Below are positions 46,187 to 55,986 of a DNA stretch of 64,000 nucleotides, piece after piece. This DNA comes from CAWCDJ01 sp963836015 (GTDB lineage: Bacteria > Acidobacteriota > Terriglobia > Bryobacterales > Bryobacteraceae). Position 1 is the stretch's first letter, and each line of letters starts with the position of its first letter. The position numbers and the translations under genes were made by a program. The notes beneath the pieces are model-generated. The model saw only the letters and a program-made list of their open reading frames with translations. It was not told the DNA's origin and searched no databases. The stretch is from positions 1,753,234 to 1,817,233 of the forward strand of contig CAWIIF010000004.1 in assembly GCA_963836015.1 (NCBI GenBank). Reading direction: 5' to 3'.

Positions 46187-46420
46187 TCAAAACTCGATTT
46201 TGTCGACGATCCGGCGCGCCTCGTCGGGGCTGATTCCGTGTGCGGGAGGCACCTCCGAGCGAAGGCGGGCGGCAGTCCGGACGCGGATCTCGCGACCAGT
46301 GGCGAGGTTGGTGCCGAACCAGCCGCCGCGTGGGTGTTCGCGGGTGAGGCGGACTCTGGCCAGCGTGCCGCTGACCTTCACGACGTAGGTCGTTCCGATG
46401 TGTACGTTTTGCTTTTGCAT
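46187..46420 (-). CDS. Small island hypothetical protein
   Basis: A 77-residue protein (MQKQNVHIGTTYVVKVSGTL; GGWFGTNLATGREIRVRTAA; RRIVDKIEF) whose first part looks like a small beta-barrel. It starts two bases after the stop of the 84-residue gene upstream and ends 15 bases before the DUF3489 start, so it sits in the middle of an operon. Related short proteins accompany DUF3489 genes in other elements, to my knowledge, but no function is known. Confidence 0.7.
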   Translation of the reverse strand: MQKQNVHIGTTYVVKVSGTLARVRLTREHPRGGWFGTNLATGREIRVRTAARLRSEVPPAHGISPDEARRIVDKIEF

Positions 46421-46422
46421 GG

Positions 46423-46668
46423 TTAGTAGTCCAGTCCTTTGGCATCCACCGCGCTGCGGTCGCCGAGGCTGGCGAGGATGTAGGCGAGTTCCTCGGTGAC
46501 GCGGCCCAGGTCGCCGGCGTACCCCCAGTTGGCGGGTTCCTGCGCCTGGTCCTTCTGGTGTTCCTCCAGGCGGCTGGCGATGCGCTTCAGCAGGTCCTGG
46601 CACTCCATGTGGCGTTCCGCGTAGCAGGCGGCGGCGGTTTGCTTGGTGATCTTGGCGGTGCGTTGCAT
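46423..46668 (-). CDS. Small island hypothetical protein
   Basis: An 81-residue protein (MQRTAKITKQTAAACYAERH; CQDLLKRIASRLEEHQKDQA), predicted helical, first of three closely spaced leftward genes. An in-frame ATG at 46677 would add three residues. No family recognised. Confidence 0.55.
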   Translation of the reverse strand: MQRTAKITKQTAAACYAERHMECQDLLKRIASRLEEHQKDQAQEPANWGYAGDLGRVTEELAYILASLGDRSAVDAKGLDY

Positions 46669-46677
46669 CGAACACAT

Positions 46678-47316
46678 ACATCACTTCGCTGGCGGCGGAA
46701 AGCAAGAGAATAGTGGGAGTGGATCGCATCGGGCATTTGACGTGCTTGGCGGAAGCACCAGGGCCCATGGGCCGCGACTACAGAGACTCCTGGCAGGCGG
46801 AGCGATACGCTCCGTCAACGTGAGCAATGTCTTGAGCGAAGGAAAGCAGAAACAAGAGTTGCGCTCGGCCAGCTTGGCTGGACCTTGCGCCTCATTGAGA
46901 ACGAGACGGGATTCGCCGGAAACCGCACCCGGTGATTTGGGACAGCCGGCGTGGGAGTTCGGCCACCCGGCCGATGGGGTAGGCTTCCTCCTCCAAAACT
47001 GGCCATAGGGTGACCACCGACACTGGCCCACCGGTCGGTGAGAACCGGCCAACGGAGCCGGGTTGACCACCGACTCCGCAACGGCATACCGGCCAACGAA
47101 GGACGGTTGAATGCCTAGCAAGTACACGATTGCGTATTCCGGATTCGCGCCCCTGAACACCGACATACCGCCGATGCCGACAGTCGCAACCTCGATCAGC
47201 CCGTCCCGCCCTCTTAGTTTGGTCGCCGCCGTTGGCGCAATACAATTTGCAGCCATTGGTTGTCTGAATAGAAAGCGACGCCATGCGAGATTCCATCGTG
47301 CTAATATCGGACAGAC
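46678..47316. other. Non-coding gap with short direct repeats
   Basis: About 640 bases between the leftward island genes and the rightward restriction operon. No credible gene. Two copies of TGACCACCGAC (47011-47021 and 47064-47074) alternate with two copies of ACCGGCCAACG (from 47044 and 47088), a pattern that could bind a regulator or mark a recombination site. The restriction operon promoter should lie between about 47100 and 47300. Confidence 0.5.
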
Positions 47317-48000
47317 ATGTCGTGGCTGCGGACTAAACTTTCGGATGTCGCCTCGATTAGCCCGGGAGTTGCCTTTCGCTCACGCATCGAAAACGATCCG
47401 GATGGCGGAATTGTGGTGATCCAGGCAAGGGATCTATCGGATAACTGGCAGGTTCAAATCCACACCTCGGCGAGGGTGAAGGCGCTTCCTTGCTTGACCG
47501 AAGCACTCTTACGGGACGGAGACGTGTTACTTCAGCCGCGGGGCACTCGGTTTTCCACGGGAGTCCTGGCGCAACAGCCGATTCCTGTGGTCGCTGCTGC
47601 ACCTCTTCTCGTGCTTCGTTGCAATCCCGAGCAGGTCGCTCCGGAATTTCTCGCCCTCTTCCTTCGACTTCCAGGAACGCAAGCCGTCCTCCGGAATTCG
47701 GCCGTCGGGACATATATACCCCAAGTTCCGCGCGCAGCGATTGCAAATCTGTTGGTCGATCTTCCAGACCTGGCGAAACAAAGGAAACTGGTCGAGTTTG
47801 CCCGGTTCAAGCGGCGCGAGGCGGAGCTAATGGCGCGCCTCAGCGACAAACGCGATCGACTTCTCGAGCTTGCCGTGCGGGAACTCGCGAAGAAAGACCG
47901 GGACCGGGTAAACCCTGCCGGGCCCAAATCGAGTCCTGGTGGCGCGTCGACGACACAAGGCCTCTCTACCAAAAAACCACTTACGAGGGAAGTACGTTGA
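47317..48000 (+). CDS. Half-size type I specificity (HsdS-like) protein
   Basis: A 227-residue protein with a single target-recognition domain: TKLSDVASISPGVAFRS at the start, ILLQPRGTRFS-like and VPVVAAAPLLVLRCN in the middle, and a conserved helix start AKQRKLVEFARFKRREAELM at the end. Full HsdS has two such units. Half-size forms can dimerise, and this one may also be a second, alternative specificity subunit for the same methylase. The low-complexity tail after residue 195 is unusual. It lies 50 bases before hsdM. Confidence 0.75.
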   Translation: MSWLRTKLSDVASISPGVAFRSRIENDPDGGIVVIQARDLSDNWQVQIHTSARVKALPCLTEALLRDGDVLLQPRGTRFSTGVLAQQPIPVVAAAPLLVLRCNPEQVAPEFLALFLRLPGTQAVLRNSAVGTYIPQVPRAAIANLLVDLPDLAKQRKLVEFARFKRREAELMARLSDKRDRLLELAVRELAKKDRDRVNPAGPKSSPGGASTTQGLSTKKPLTREVR

Positions 48001-48050
48001 AGACGGAATCGGCGGGCCTATAGCCCAACCTGCATTCATAAGAGAACACA

Positions 48051-49589
48051 ATGGCTGAACAAACCACACTGGACGACGTAAAACGAATCGCTTGGGCGGC
48101 GTGCGACACCTTCCGGGGTGTGATCGACGCGTCCGAATACAAGGATTTCATCCTCGTCTTCCTCTTCTTCAAGTACGTGAGCGACGTCTGGAATGAACAT
48201 TACGAAGATGCCCGAGCGCGGTACGGAGACGACGAAGTGCGTCTCCTCCGGCGCATGGAACGCGAGCGCTTTGTCCTTCCAAAGGGAGCAAATTTCAACG
48301 ATATCCACCGGCAGCGCAACGCGGACAACCTCGGCGAACTGATCGATCAGGCGCTGGACGCAATCGCGGAGGCCAACAAGGCCAAGATCGGCGACGCATT
48401 CGCCGACGTGATGTTCAACAGCGAAACCAAACTCGGCGATACCAGAAATCGCAACCGCCGCTTGAAATCGTTGATCGAGGACTTTGCGAAGCTCGATCTC
48501 CGTCCCTCCCGTGTCGCGGCCGATGGCTCGGACCACCGGACCGCGGAGGACGCCATCGGCGAGGCCTACATCTATCTAATCGAGCGCTTTGGCTCGGAGG
48601 CCGGGAAAAAGGCCGGCGAATTCTATACACCCCGTCAGGTGGCCCGCATTCTCGCGAAAATCGCACAGCCGCAGCGCGGCGAGCGGATTTATGATCCGGC
48701 ATGCGGTTCGGGCTCCCTGCTAATCCGGGCTTCGGAAGAGATCGGGTCGAAGGATTTCGCTCTGTTTGGGCAGGAAGTGAACCGGGGCACGTGGGGTCTG
48801 GCGCGCCTGAACATGTTTCTTCACGGGATCGACGGCGCGCGCTTGGAGTGGGGCGACACGTTGAACGACCCGAAATTGGTGGAAGCCGGAGGACTGGCCA
48901 AGTTCGATGTAGTGCTCGCCAATCCGCCCTTTAGTCTGGACAAATGGGGCGCCGAGAACGCGGACAATGACCGGTACGGCCGCTTCTTCCGCGGTGTCCC
49001 GCCGAAGTCAAAGGGCGACTGGGCCTTCATCACCCACATGATCGAATCGGCCAAGACGCGCGAGGGGCGCGTCGCCGTCGTGGTTCCACACGGCGTGTTG
49101 TTTCGCGGTGGCAAAGAAGGTTTGATCCGGAAGGCAGTCATTCAGGAGAACCTGCTCGACGCGGTCATCGGCCTGCCGGCCAACCTCTTTCAGACCACGT
49201 CCATTCCCGTGGCGATTCTTCTCTTCGACCGGAGGCGTGAGAAGGGCGGGGCGCTGGAAGAGCGGCCAGACATCTTTTTCATCGACGCCTCGCACGAGTT
49301 TCAACCCGGGAAGAACCAGAACAACCTGCTGGATAGCCACGTAGCCCGGATCGTTGAGACACTGCGGGATAGGAAGGATATCGAGCGGTACTGCCGGGCC
49401 GTGCCCTGCGGCGAAGTTGCCGAAAACGAATGCAATCTCAATATTCCCCGCTACGTGGACACGTTCGTCGCCGCCGAGGAGGTCGATATCGCGGTGGTGC
49501 AGAAGGAAATCGACGAGTTGGAAGAGGAACTGGCCGGACTCCGAGTCAAAATGCGCTCCCATTTGAAGGAGTTGGGACTAAATGTCTGA
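48051..49589 (+). CDS. hsdM: Type I restriction-modification methylase subunit
   Basis: A 512-residue N6-adenine DNA methyltransferase. The N-terminal helical HsdM domain is followed by the S-adenosylmethionine site DPACGSG (215-221) and the catalytic NPPF (291-294), with the later QTTSIPVAILLF region typical of HsdM. It pairs with the HsdS subunit for modification and with HsdR for restriction. The stop overlaps the start of the rhuM gene by eight bases. ATG 48051 has only a weak ribosome site, but family proteins begin in the same way. Confidence 0.95.
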   Translation: MAEQTTLDDVKRIAWAACDTFRGVIDASEYKDFILVFLFFKYVSDVWNEHYEDARARYGDDEVRLLRRMERERFVLPKGANFNDIHRQRNADNLGELIDQALDAIAEANKAKIGDAFADVMFNSETKLGDTRNRNRRLKSLIEDFAKLDLRPSRVAADGSDHRTAEDAIGEAYIYLIERFGSEAGKKAGEFYTPRQVARILAKIAQPQRGERIYDPACGSGSLLIRASEEIGSKDFALFGQEVNRGTWGLARLNMFLHGIDGARLEWGDTLNDPKLVEAGGLAKFDVVLANPPFSLDKWGAENADNDRYGRFFRGVPPKSKGDWAFITHMIESAKTREGRVAVVVPHGVLFRGGKEGLIRKAVIQENLLDAVIGLPANLFQTTSIPVAILLFDRRREKGGALEERPDIFFIDASHEFQPGKNQNNLLDSHVARIVETLRDRKDIERYCRAVPCGEVAENECNLNIPRYVDTFVAAEEVDIAVVQKEIDELEEELAGLRVKMRSHLKELGLNV

Positions 49590-50598
49590 AGGCGAATTGA
49601 TTTTATATCGCTCGCCCGATGGCGGCAGCGAGATTCAGCTCCGGGCTACGGACGGGACCGTCTGGCTGACGCAGGCCGAAATTGCGGAGCTATTCCAGAC
49701 GACCAAACAGAATGTCAGCCTCCATCTGAAGAACCTCTTTGCCGAGGGCGAAATCCAGGAAAATGCAGTTGTCAAGGAAGACTTGACAACTGCCGCCGAC
49801 GGCAAAGAGTATCGAACTAAGCTGTATCGGCTGGAAGCGATTCTTGCGGTCGGCTACAGGGTTCGGTCGCTCCGGGGCCTCCAGTTCCGGCAGTGGGCGA
49901 CGACAGCGCTTCAGGAATACCTGGTCAAGGGCTTCGTCATCAACGACCAGCGCCTGAAAGATCCCGGCGGATTCGACTACTTCGATGAACTGCTGGAACG
50001 TATCCGGGAAATCCGGGCATCGGAGAAGCGGTTCTATCAGAAGATTCGGGACGTCTTCGCCGAAACCAGCGCCGACTACGACACCAAATCGGATACCGCG
50101 CAGGTCTTCTTTAAGACGATCCAGAACAAGATGCTGTTCGCGGTTACGGGGCGGACGGCGGCCGAACTGATCGTCGCCCGCGCCAGTGCCGCCCAGCCGA
50201 ACATGGGGCTCACGAGTTGGAAGGGCGCGCGGGTCCGCAAAGGAGACGTAACGGTCGCCAAGAACTACCTCAGCCAGGAGGAGATCGGCGAACTCAATCG
50301 AATCGTGACGATGTTTCTCGATTTCGCGGAAGACCAGGCGAAACGCCGCAAGCAGGTAACCATGGTGGAGTGGATCGTACAGACGGATCGGTTCCTGGCG
50401 TTCAACGAGCGGAACGTGCTCGGCGACGCCGGCCGCGTATCGCATGATCGGATGGAGCGCCTCGCGCATGAACGGTACGGGGCTTTCGAGGCGGCACGGC
50501 GGGAACGGGAGGCGATTGACGCGGACGCGGGAGGGATTGAGGAGCTGAAGAGACTGCAAGAAGAAGTGCGACTGAAGCTCAGAGAGAAGGAAAGATGA
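49582..50598 (+). CDS. RhuM family protein
   Basis: A 338-residue protein of the RhuM family (WLTQAEIAELFQTTKQNVSL, HLKNLFAEGEI, then YRLEAILAVGYRVRSLRG and QFRQWATTALQEYL). The N-terminus is an HTH-like domain. RhuM was named from a Salmonella island and is often found inside type I restriction operons, where its job is not established. The gene overlaps hsdM by eight bases and hsdS by four, so it is translated as part of the operon. The C-terminal third is charged and helical. Confidence 0.93.
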   Translation: MSEGELILYRSPDGGSEIQLRATDGTVWLTQAEIAELFQTTKQNVSLHLKNLFAEGEIQENAVVKEDLTTAADGKEYRTKLYRLEAILAVGYRVRSLRGLQFRQWATTALQEYLVKGFVINDQRLKDPGGFDYFDELLERIREIRASEKRFYQKIRDVFAETSADYDTKSDTAQVFFKTIQNKMLFAVTGRTAAELIVARASAAQPNMGLTSWKGARVRKGDVTVAKNYLSQEEIGELNRIVTMFLDFAEDQAKRRKQVTMVEWIVQTDRFLAFNERNVLGDAGRVSHDRMERLAHERYGAFEAARREREAIDADAGGIEELKRLQEEVRLKLREKER

Positions 50599-51791
50599 GG
50601 CCTCATTCCTTGCCTAGAGGCTGGTCCTGGCGCTCGATCGGCACGCTCCTCCTGGGTACACAGTATGGTCTAAACAGTCCGAATTCGGAGCAGGGTACGA
50701 TTCCTATCGTTGGCATGAAGGACATCGTGCACGGGCAAGTCCTTGACACTAACCTTGCGCGAATCACTCTTTCGGAAGAGGAGACAATAGCATTCCTCCT
50801 CAGGGAAGGAGACATTCTCCTCAATCGCACTAATAGCTATAACCTGGTAGGCAAGGTCGGCTACGTCGAGAGGCCAATACAGGCCGTCTTCGCGAGCTAT
50901 CTTGTACGCCTTCTTCCTGATAAGAGCGTGATCGATCCGCTGTATTTGGCTTCCTGGCTTTGCTCGTCGCTCGGGCAACAGCAAGTTAGGCCTCTTATAA
51001 CCAGGGGTGTTAGCCAAGCGAACATCAATCCGAGTGTATTCTGCAAGCAAGTCGTTGTAGCCGTGCCTCCCCTTCCGGCGCAACATAGGATAGCGAGGAT
51101 TCTCTCCGCCTGGGACCTGGCATTGAACCGGGAAAGAGAGCTTAGCGAGCAACTTTCTTCAATGTACCGTGGCTTATCTGAACGCTTCTTGTACATTCGC
51201 GGAGAGAACATGCATCAGCTCAGTCGCCTACTGACACCGGAAAGAATGGTCGCAGTGACCCCAGACGGCCCCTTTCGAGCTCTTGGCATACGCAGCCACG
51301 GAAAGGGTACCTTCAACAGAATTGACGCACTTGCCGCTGTTGAAGAATTTGGGAAGACCGTCTACCGCGTTGAGCCGAATCTCTTCGTCGTGAATATCGT
51401 GTTCGCCTGGGAGGGCGCTGCGGCGATCACTTCAGAGGCGGATGCGGGATGTCTGGTGTCGCACCGCTTCCCCACCTTCAGGGTCAACGAGCAATTACTC
51501 GACATCGAGTACTTTCGCCACGTGATCCGTACCAAACCCTTTCAGCAGTTGCTCGCACTGGCGTCCCCGGGCGGAGCAGGCCGGAACAAGACGCTGAACC
51601 GGACCGACTTTTTGAAATTCGAGATCCATGTCCCTCCGCTGTCGAAGCAGAAAGCAGTCGCGGAAGCGCTGAATGCGCTGGATCGCAGAATCCTCCTTCT
51701 CGATCGCCATATCGCGGGACTCACGAAACAACGTGATGCGCTGGCGACCAAACTTCTAACCGGCCAACTCCGAGTGCCTGAGAGGGAGTAG
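50595..51791 (+). CDS. hsdS: Type I restriction-modification specificity subunit
   Basis: A 398-residue HsdS with two variable target-recognition domains, each followed by a conserved helix: VPPLPAQHRIARILSAWDLA (about 157-176) and VPPLSKQKAVAEALNALDRR (about 336-355), ending in TKLLTGQLRVPERE. It sets the DNA target of the methylase and nuclease complex. Start ATG 50595 overlaps the rhuM stop (ATGA). hsdR follows after three bases. Specificity cannot be deduced from sequence. Confidence 0.94.
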   Translation: MRPHSLPRGWSWRSIGTLLLGTQYGLNSPNSEQGTIPIVGMKDIVHGQVLDTNLARITLSEEETIAFLLREGDILLNRTNSYNLVGKVGYVERPIQAVFASYLVRLLPDKSVIDPLYLASWLCSSLGQQQVRPLITRGVSQANINPSVFCKQVVVAVPPLPAQHRIARILSAWDLALNRERELSEQLSSMYRGLSERFLYIRGENMHQLSRLLTPERMVAVTPDGPFRALGIRSHGKGTFNRIDALAAVEEFGKTVYRVEPNLFVVNIVFAWEGAAAITSEADAGCLVSHRFPTFRVNEQLLDIEYFRHVIRTKPFQQLLALASPGGAGRNKTLNRTDFLKFEIHVPPLSKQKAVAEALNALDRRILLLDRHIAGLTKQRDALATKLLTGQLRVPERE

Positions 51792-51794
51792 TCC

Positions 51795-54700
51795 ATGTCT
51801 CTGCCTGTCCAAGATAACGAAAAACACCTTTCACAGCTTCCGGCGATGCATCTTTTGCAGAAGATGCAGCCTTCATGGCGATTGCTGACGCGAGAAGAAG
51901 TGAATCGGGAGCGCGGCGGCAGACGCGCTAACGTGTTCCTCGACGGCATCTTGAAGGAGAGCCTGGCACGAATCAATCGAGTGGCACTAAGAGGACGCAG
52001 TCTGCCGTTTACCGAAAACGGCCTGGCGGAGGCGATTGAGCGGCTGAAGGGACCGCGTCCCACCGGGCTGTTGCGCGTCAACGAGGAACTCACCGATCTG
52101 CTGCTACTCGGGACGGCGGTAGAGCAGACGGTGGATGGAACCACACGAGCCTTCCAGGTTCGGTTTATCGACTGGGCGCGACCAGCTGAAAACCAGTTCC
52201 ACGTTTGCGCGGAGTTCGACGTCGAACGCGAGTATTCGAATGAGACGCGGCGTCCGGATCTCGTACTCTTCGTCAATGGCATACCGTTCGCCGTAATAGA
52301 GTGCAAAGCGCCGGTCGAACCCATAGCAGCAGCGGTGTCGCAGCATATCCGCAATCAGCAGGATGGCGAAATTCCGGGATTCTTCCGCACCGTCCAACTC
52401 CTGGTCGGGAGCAGCAAAAACGAAGTCCGGTACGGGACAGTGGGGACTCCGGCATCCTTTTGGTTTCGATGGCGCGAGTTGGAAGACCAGGAAGCGGACG
52501 TGCTTACAGCGATCAACACGCCGCTGACCGCGGAAGAGGCGAGGAGAACCTTCTGCGACAGTTTCCACGCAGCAGCCGGCGCGTACGGCGCGCACTTCGA
52601 ACAGGGGAACCGCCTACTGACGGAACAGGATCGGGTCCTCTGGGCTCTGGTCCGCCCCGAAAGACTTCTAGATCTGGCGCGGCGGTTCACGCTCTTCGAT
52701 GCAGGCGAGAAAAAGGTCGCGCGTTATCAGCAATTCTTCGCCGTACGGAAGATCGTGCGGCGCGTGACGGGCGAGCGAGATGACGCCGGCCGGAGGAAGG
52801 GGGGAGTCATCTGGCACACGCAGGGGTCGGGAAAGTCGCTGACCATGGTGATGCTGGCCCGCGCCCTGGGCCTGGAACCCGATATCCCGGACCCGCGAAT
52901 TGTCCTGGTCACGGACCGCATCGACCTGGATGAGCAGTTGGAGGGCACATTCAAAGCCTGCGGGCTGGAACCGAAGCGAGCCACTACGGGCCGCAACCTG
53001 CTGGATCTGGTGGCGACGGAGAAGCGCTCCGTGGTCACGACGCTTATCAACAAATTCGATACCGCTTTGAACGCGCGCGATTTTGCGGATATCTCGGCAG
53101 ACGTCTTTATCCTCGTCGATGAGAGTCATCGCGGGCAGTACGGCCGGCTCCACACGCGCATGAGGAAGCTCTTCCCAAAGGCTTGCTATCTGGGATTCAC
53201 CGGCACGCCGATCCTGAAAACCGAGAAGAGCACCGCCGCAAAGTTCGGCGGAATCATCGATGTATACGCGATCCATCAGGCAGTGAAGGACCAGGCCGTG
53301 GTGCCGCTTCTTTACGAGGGGCGGCACGTGGAACAGCGGGTGGATGCGGTTGCTATCGACTCGTGGTTTGAGCGGGTTTTGGAAGGACTCTCGGAAAAGG
53401 AGAAAGCGGATCTGAAGCGAAAGTATGCGAAGACCGCGAGGCTGTTCCATACCGCACAGGCGATTTCGATGATCGCATTCGACGTTTCCCATCACTTCAA
53501 CTGGAACTGGAAAGGAAAGGGCTTCAAGGGCCAACTGGTTGCACCCTCGAAACGCGCGGCCATTCTCTACAAGAAGGCTTTCGAAGAACTCGGGGAGGTC
53601 ACTTCCGAAGTCGTGATTTCGGCGCCGGACGATCGCGAAGGTGAAGAGCGGATCGACGAATCCTCCTCCGACGAGGTCAAGCGGTTCTGGAAAACGATGA
53701 TGGATCGGTACGGCGACGAAGCGACCTACAACAAACGCATCATCGAAGCCTTCAAGAAGCGCGAAGAGCCCGACATTCTGATCGTAGTTTCGAAGCTGTT
53801 GACGGGATTTGACGCACCCAGAAATACCGTGCTTTACCTGGCCCGAATGTTGAAGGAACACACGCTGCTGCAGGCGATCGCACGCGTCAACCGGGTCGCG
53901 GAAGGCAAGGAGTTCGGGTTCATCGTGGACTATTGCAGCGTGCTGGGGGAACTGAGTGAAGCGCTTTCGAATTACTCGGCGTTGGAGGGATTCGACGAAG
54001 CCGACCTTGCCGGTACCGTCAATTCCATCGCTTCGGAAATCGCCAAGCTCGGCCAGCGGCACTCCGAGCTTTGGGACGTTTTCCGCGGCCTATCCAATAC
54101 CGGCGACGAAGAGGCCCTGGAACGCCATCTTGCGGATGAGGCCCGGCGGGCCGAGTTTTATGACCGGCTCAATGCATGGTCGCGGACGCTGGCGATTGCC
54201 CTTTCCAGTCACGATTTCACGAACGACCCCGCCAACAGCCGCCGGATCAAGAGCTACCAGAACGATCTGAAGCGCTTCGAGAACCTGAGACGCGCCGTGA
54301 GGACGCGCTACCAGGACGCCATCGACTATGGCCAGTACAAGAAGCGCATCGAAAAGCTGTTGGATACGTACGTCGTGGCGGATGACGTTCGGCCAATCAC
54401 CGAACTGGTCAACATCTTTGACGAAGATGCGTTCCAGCATGTGGCGAATTCCAAGGAAACGGAAGCCAGCCGCGCCGATACGATAGCCTACGCAACGGCA
54501 AAGACAATCACGGAGCGTTGGGATGAGGACCCCACGTTCTACAAGAAGTTCTCCGAACTGATCCGGAAGGTGATTGAAGACTTCAAAGCTCAGCGGATTT
54601 CGGATCTGGAGTATCTACGCCGGGTGAAGGACATCCGGGGGAAGGTGGTCCACCGGGATACTACGGGCATTCCGCTGGAGGTCCGGGACGACGCAATGGC

Positions 54701-54992
54701 ACGGGCGTTTTTTGGTTGTGTGCGGGAAACTCTCAACCAGGCTGGCGCTGGTGCGGACTGCTCCATTGACGCCGTCAGTACCGAGGCAGCGAAGCGTTTC
54801 ATGGAAATTGTGGGAACTCACCGGCGCGTCGACTGGGTCGGCAATCCGGACGTTGAGAACGCCATCAAGAACGATATCGATGACTATGTTTTCGATGTCA
54901 TTCGGGGCAGCCATGGAGTACCCCTTACGACCAAGGGCATCGACGAGCTGACCGAAAACCTCCTGATTGTGGCCAGGCGGCAGGCACCATGA
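51795..54992 (+). CDS. hsdR: Type I restriction endonuclease R subunit
   Basis: A 1065-residue translocating nuclease. The PD-(D/E)xK nuclease core is near 155-171 (RPDLVLF, then IECK with Glu169 and Lys171). The SF2 helicase motor has Walker A GSGKS (344-348), Walker B DESH (442-445), FTGTP and LLTGFDAP. The C-terminal helical domain runs to the end. It cuts DNA distant from unmodified sites after translocation and requires HsdM and HsdS. It begins three bases after hsdS and overlaps the peptidase gene by four bases. Confidence 0.95.
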   Translation: MSLPVQDNEKHLSQLPAMHLLQKMQPSWRLLTREEVNRERGGRRANVFLDGILKESLARINRVALRGRSLPFTENGLAEAIERLKGPRPTGLLRVNEELTDLLLLGTAVEQTVDGTTRAFQVRFIDWARPAENQFHVCAEFDVEREYSNETRRPDLVLFVNGIPFAVIECKAPVEPIAAAVSQHIRNQQDGEIPGFFRTVQLLVGSSKNEVRYGTVGTPASFWFRWRELEDQEADVLTAINTPLTAEEARRTFCDSFHAAAGAYGAHFEQGNRLLTEQDRVLWALVRPERLLDLARRFTLFDAGEKKVARYQQFFAVRKIVRRVTGERDDAGRRKGGVIWHTQGSGKSLTMVMLARALGLEPDIPDPRIVLVTDRIDLDEQLEGTFKACGLEPKRATTGRNLLDLVATEKRSVVTTLINKFDTALNARDFADISADVFILVDESHRGQYGRLHTRMRKLFPKACYLGFTGTPILKTEKSTAAKFGGIIDVYAIHQAVKDQAVVPLLYEGRHVEQRVDAVAIDSWFERVLEGLSEKEKADLKRKYAKTARLFHTAQAISMIAFDVSHHFNWNWKGKGFKGQLVAPSKRAAILYKKAFEELGEVTSEVVISAPDDREGEERIDESSSDEVKRFWKTMMDRYGDEATYNKRIIEAFKKREEPDILIVVSKLLTGFDAPRNTVLYLARMLKEHTLLQAIARVNRVAEGKEFGFIVDYCSVLGELSEALSNYSALEGFDEADLAGTVNSIASEIAKLGQRHSELWDVFRGLSNTGDEEALERHLADEARRAEFYDRLNAWSRTLAIALSSHDFTNDPANSRRIKSYQNDLKRFENLRRAVRTRYQDAIDYGQYKKRIEKLLDTYVVADDVRPITELVNIFDEDAFQHVANSKETEASRADTIAYATAKTITERWDEDPTFYKKFSELIRKVIEDFKAQRISDLEYLRRVKDIRGKVVHRDTTGIPLEVRDDAMARAFFGCVRETLNQAGAGADCSIDAVSTEAAKRFMEIVGTHRRVDWVGNPDVENAIKNDIDDYVFDVIRGSHGVPLTTKGIDELTENLLIVARRQAP

Positions 54993-55692
54993 TTCGGCGC
55001 AGTACTGAATACGGCACCGCTCTTATCGAGTACACGCTGACCCGGTCAGCGAGGCGAACGCTTTCCATATCGGTTCACGCGGACGGAGTTTCGGTCGTTG
55101 CCCCCGAAGGCGCGGACGTCTCGACAATCGACGAACGGGTCAGGCGGCGCGCCCGTTGGATTCTGCGTCGCAGCGCATGTTTGCCGGGTATAAACCAAAA
55201 ACGCCGCCAAGGGCATTCGTCGGAGGCGAAACCCATCGGTACCTCGGACGGCAGTATCGGCTGAAGATCGAGCCGGGGAGCAATGATCGTGTGCGGATTC
55301 AGTCGGGACGGTTGGTGGTTGAGAGCCGCCGGCCGAATGATAGCTCACGGACAGGCGAGATTTTGGGGCAGTGGATGTGCCGCCGCGCCGGAGAAGTTCT
55401 TAGGGAGCGCTATGAGGCAGCGGCGCCCATCGCCGATCGCCTTCGGATTCCGAAACCGCCGCTTATGATCTGCTCGATGAAGAAACGGTGGGGCAGCCAC
55501 ACTCCTGGAGGCCGGATCATTTTGAACACGCGCCTGATTGCGGCACGACGCGATTGCATCGATTACGTGATTGTTCACGAACTCTGCCATGTCGTCGAGC
55601 CTAACCATTCGGCCCGTTTCTTTCGTCTGCTACGAAAGTTCATGCCCGACTGGGAGCAGCGGAAGGAGATGCTTGAGCGATCGACGGTTTAA
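54989..55692 (+). CDS. YgjP-like zinc metallopeptidase (M48/SprT-type), frameshifted
   Basis: About 234 codons of a YgjP/WLM-type metallopeptidase. The C-terminal part carries the zinc site HELCH with CSMKKRWGSHTPGGRI upstream of it, as in the family. The N-terminal part (from ATG 54989, overlapping hsdR) encodes TRSARRTLSISV and RVRRRARWIL. The join needs one added base at about 55167-55172, giving WILR-QRMFAGYKP. Such genes are regularly found next to type I restriction operons, but the role is unknown. It is the last gene of the operon. Confidence 0.82.
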
Positions 55693-55986
55693 CGTAGTTG
55701 AACGATCAGCAGGCGCCGGCTGTTCCGGGCTCGACAATCGGGCCGTCGGAACCATTTATGCGGTGATCCTCGTCCGGCGCCTTGAGGTGTCCCTATCTAA
55801 CATTTCAGGCCGCCTCGAGTCTTCAGGATCGTTGGTGAGAATCTGGGAAGCCGCGCGCGCGTGAACGGTTTTCCGTTCGGTAGGCACCATTCCTGGCGTT
55901 TGTGGAAAGGTTCGGGATTCAACCGAGCTTGATGCAAGCGAGTCCGCCTCGCCCTCACGGGGGTTCATGCGGCCTCACCGGTAGCC

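Noticed and set aside
46681..47256. Open frames between the small island genes and the restriction operon
   Set aside because: They are rich in Gly/Arg/Pro with no ribosome sites or family match.
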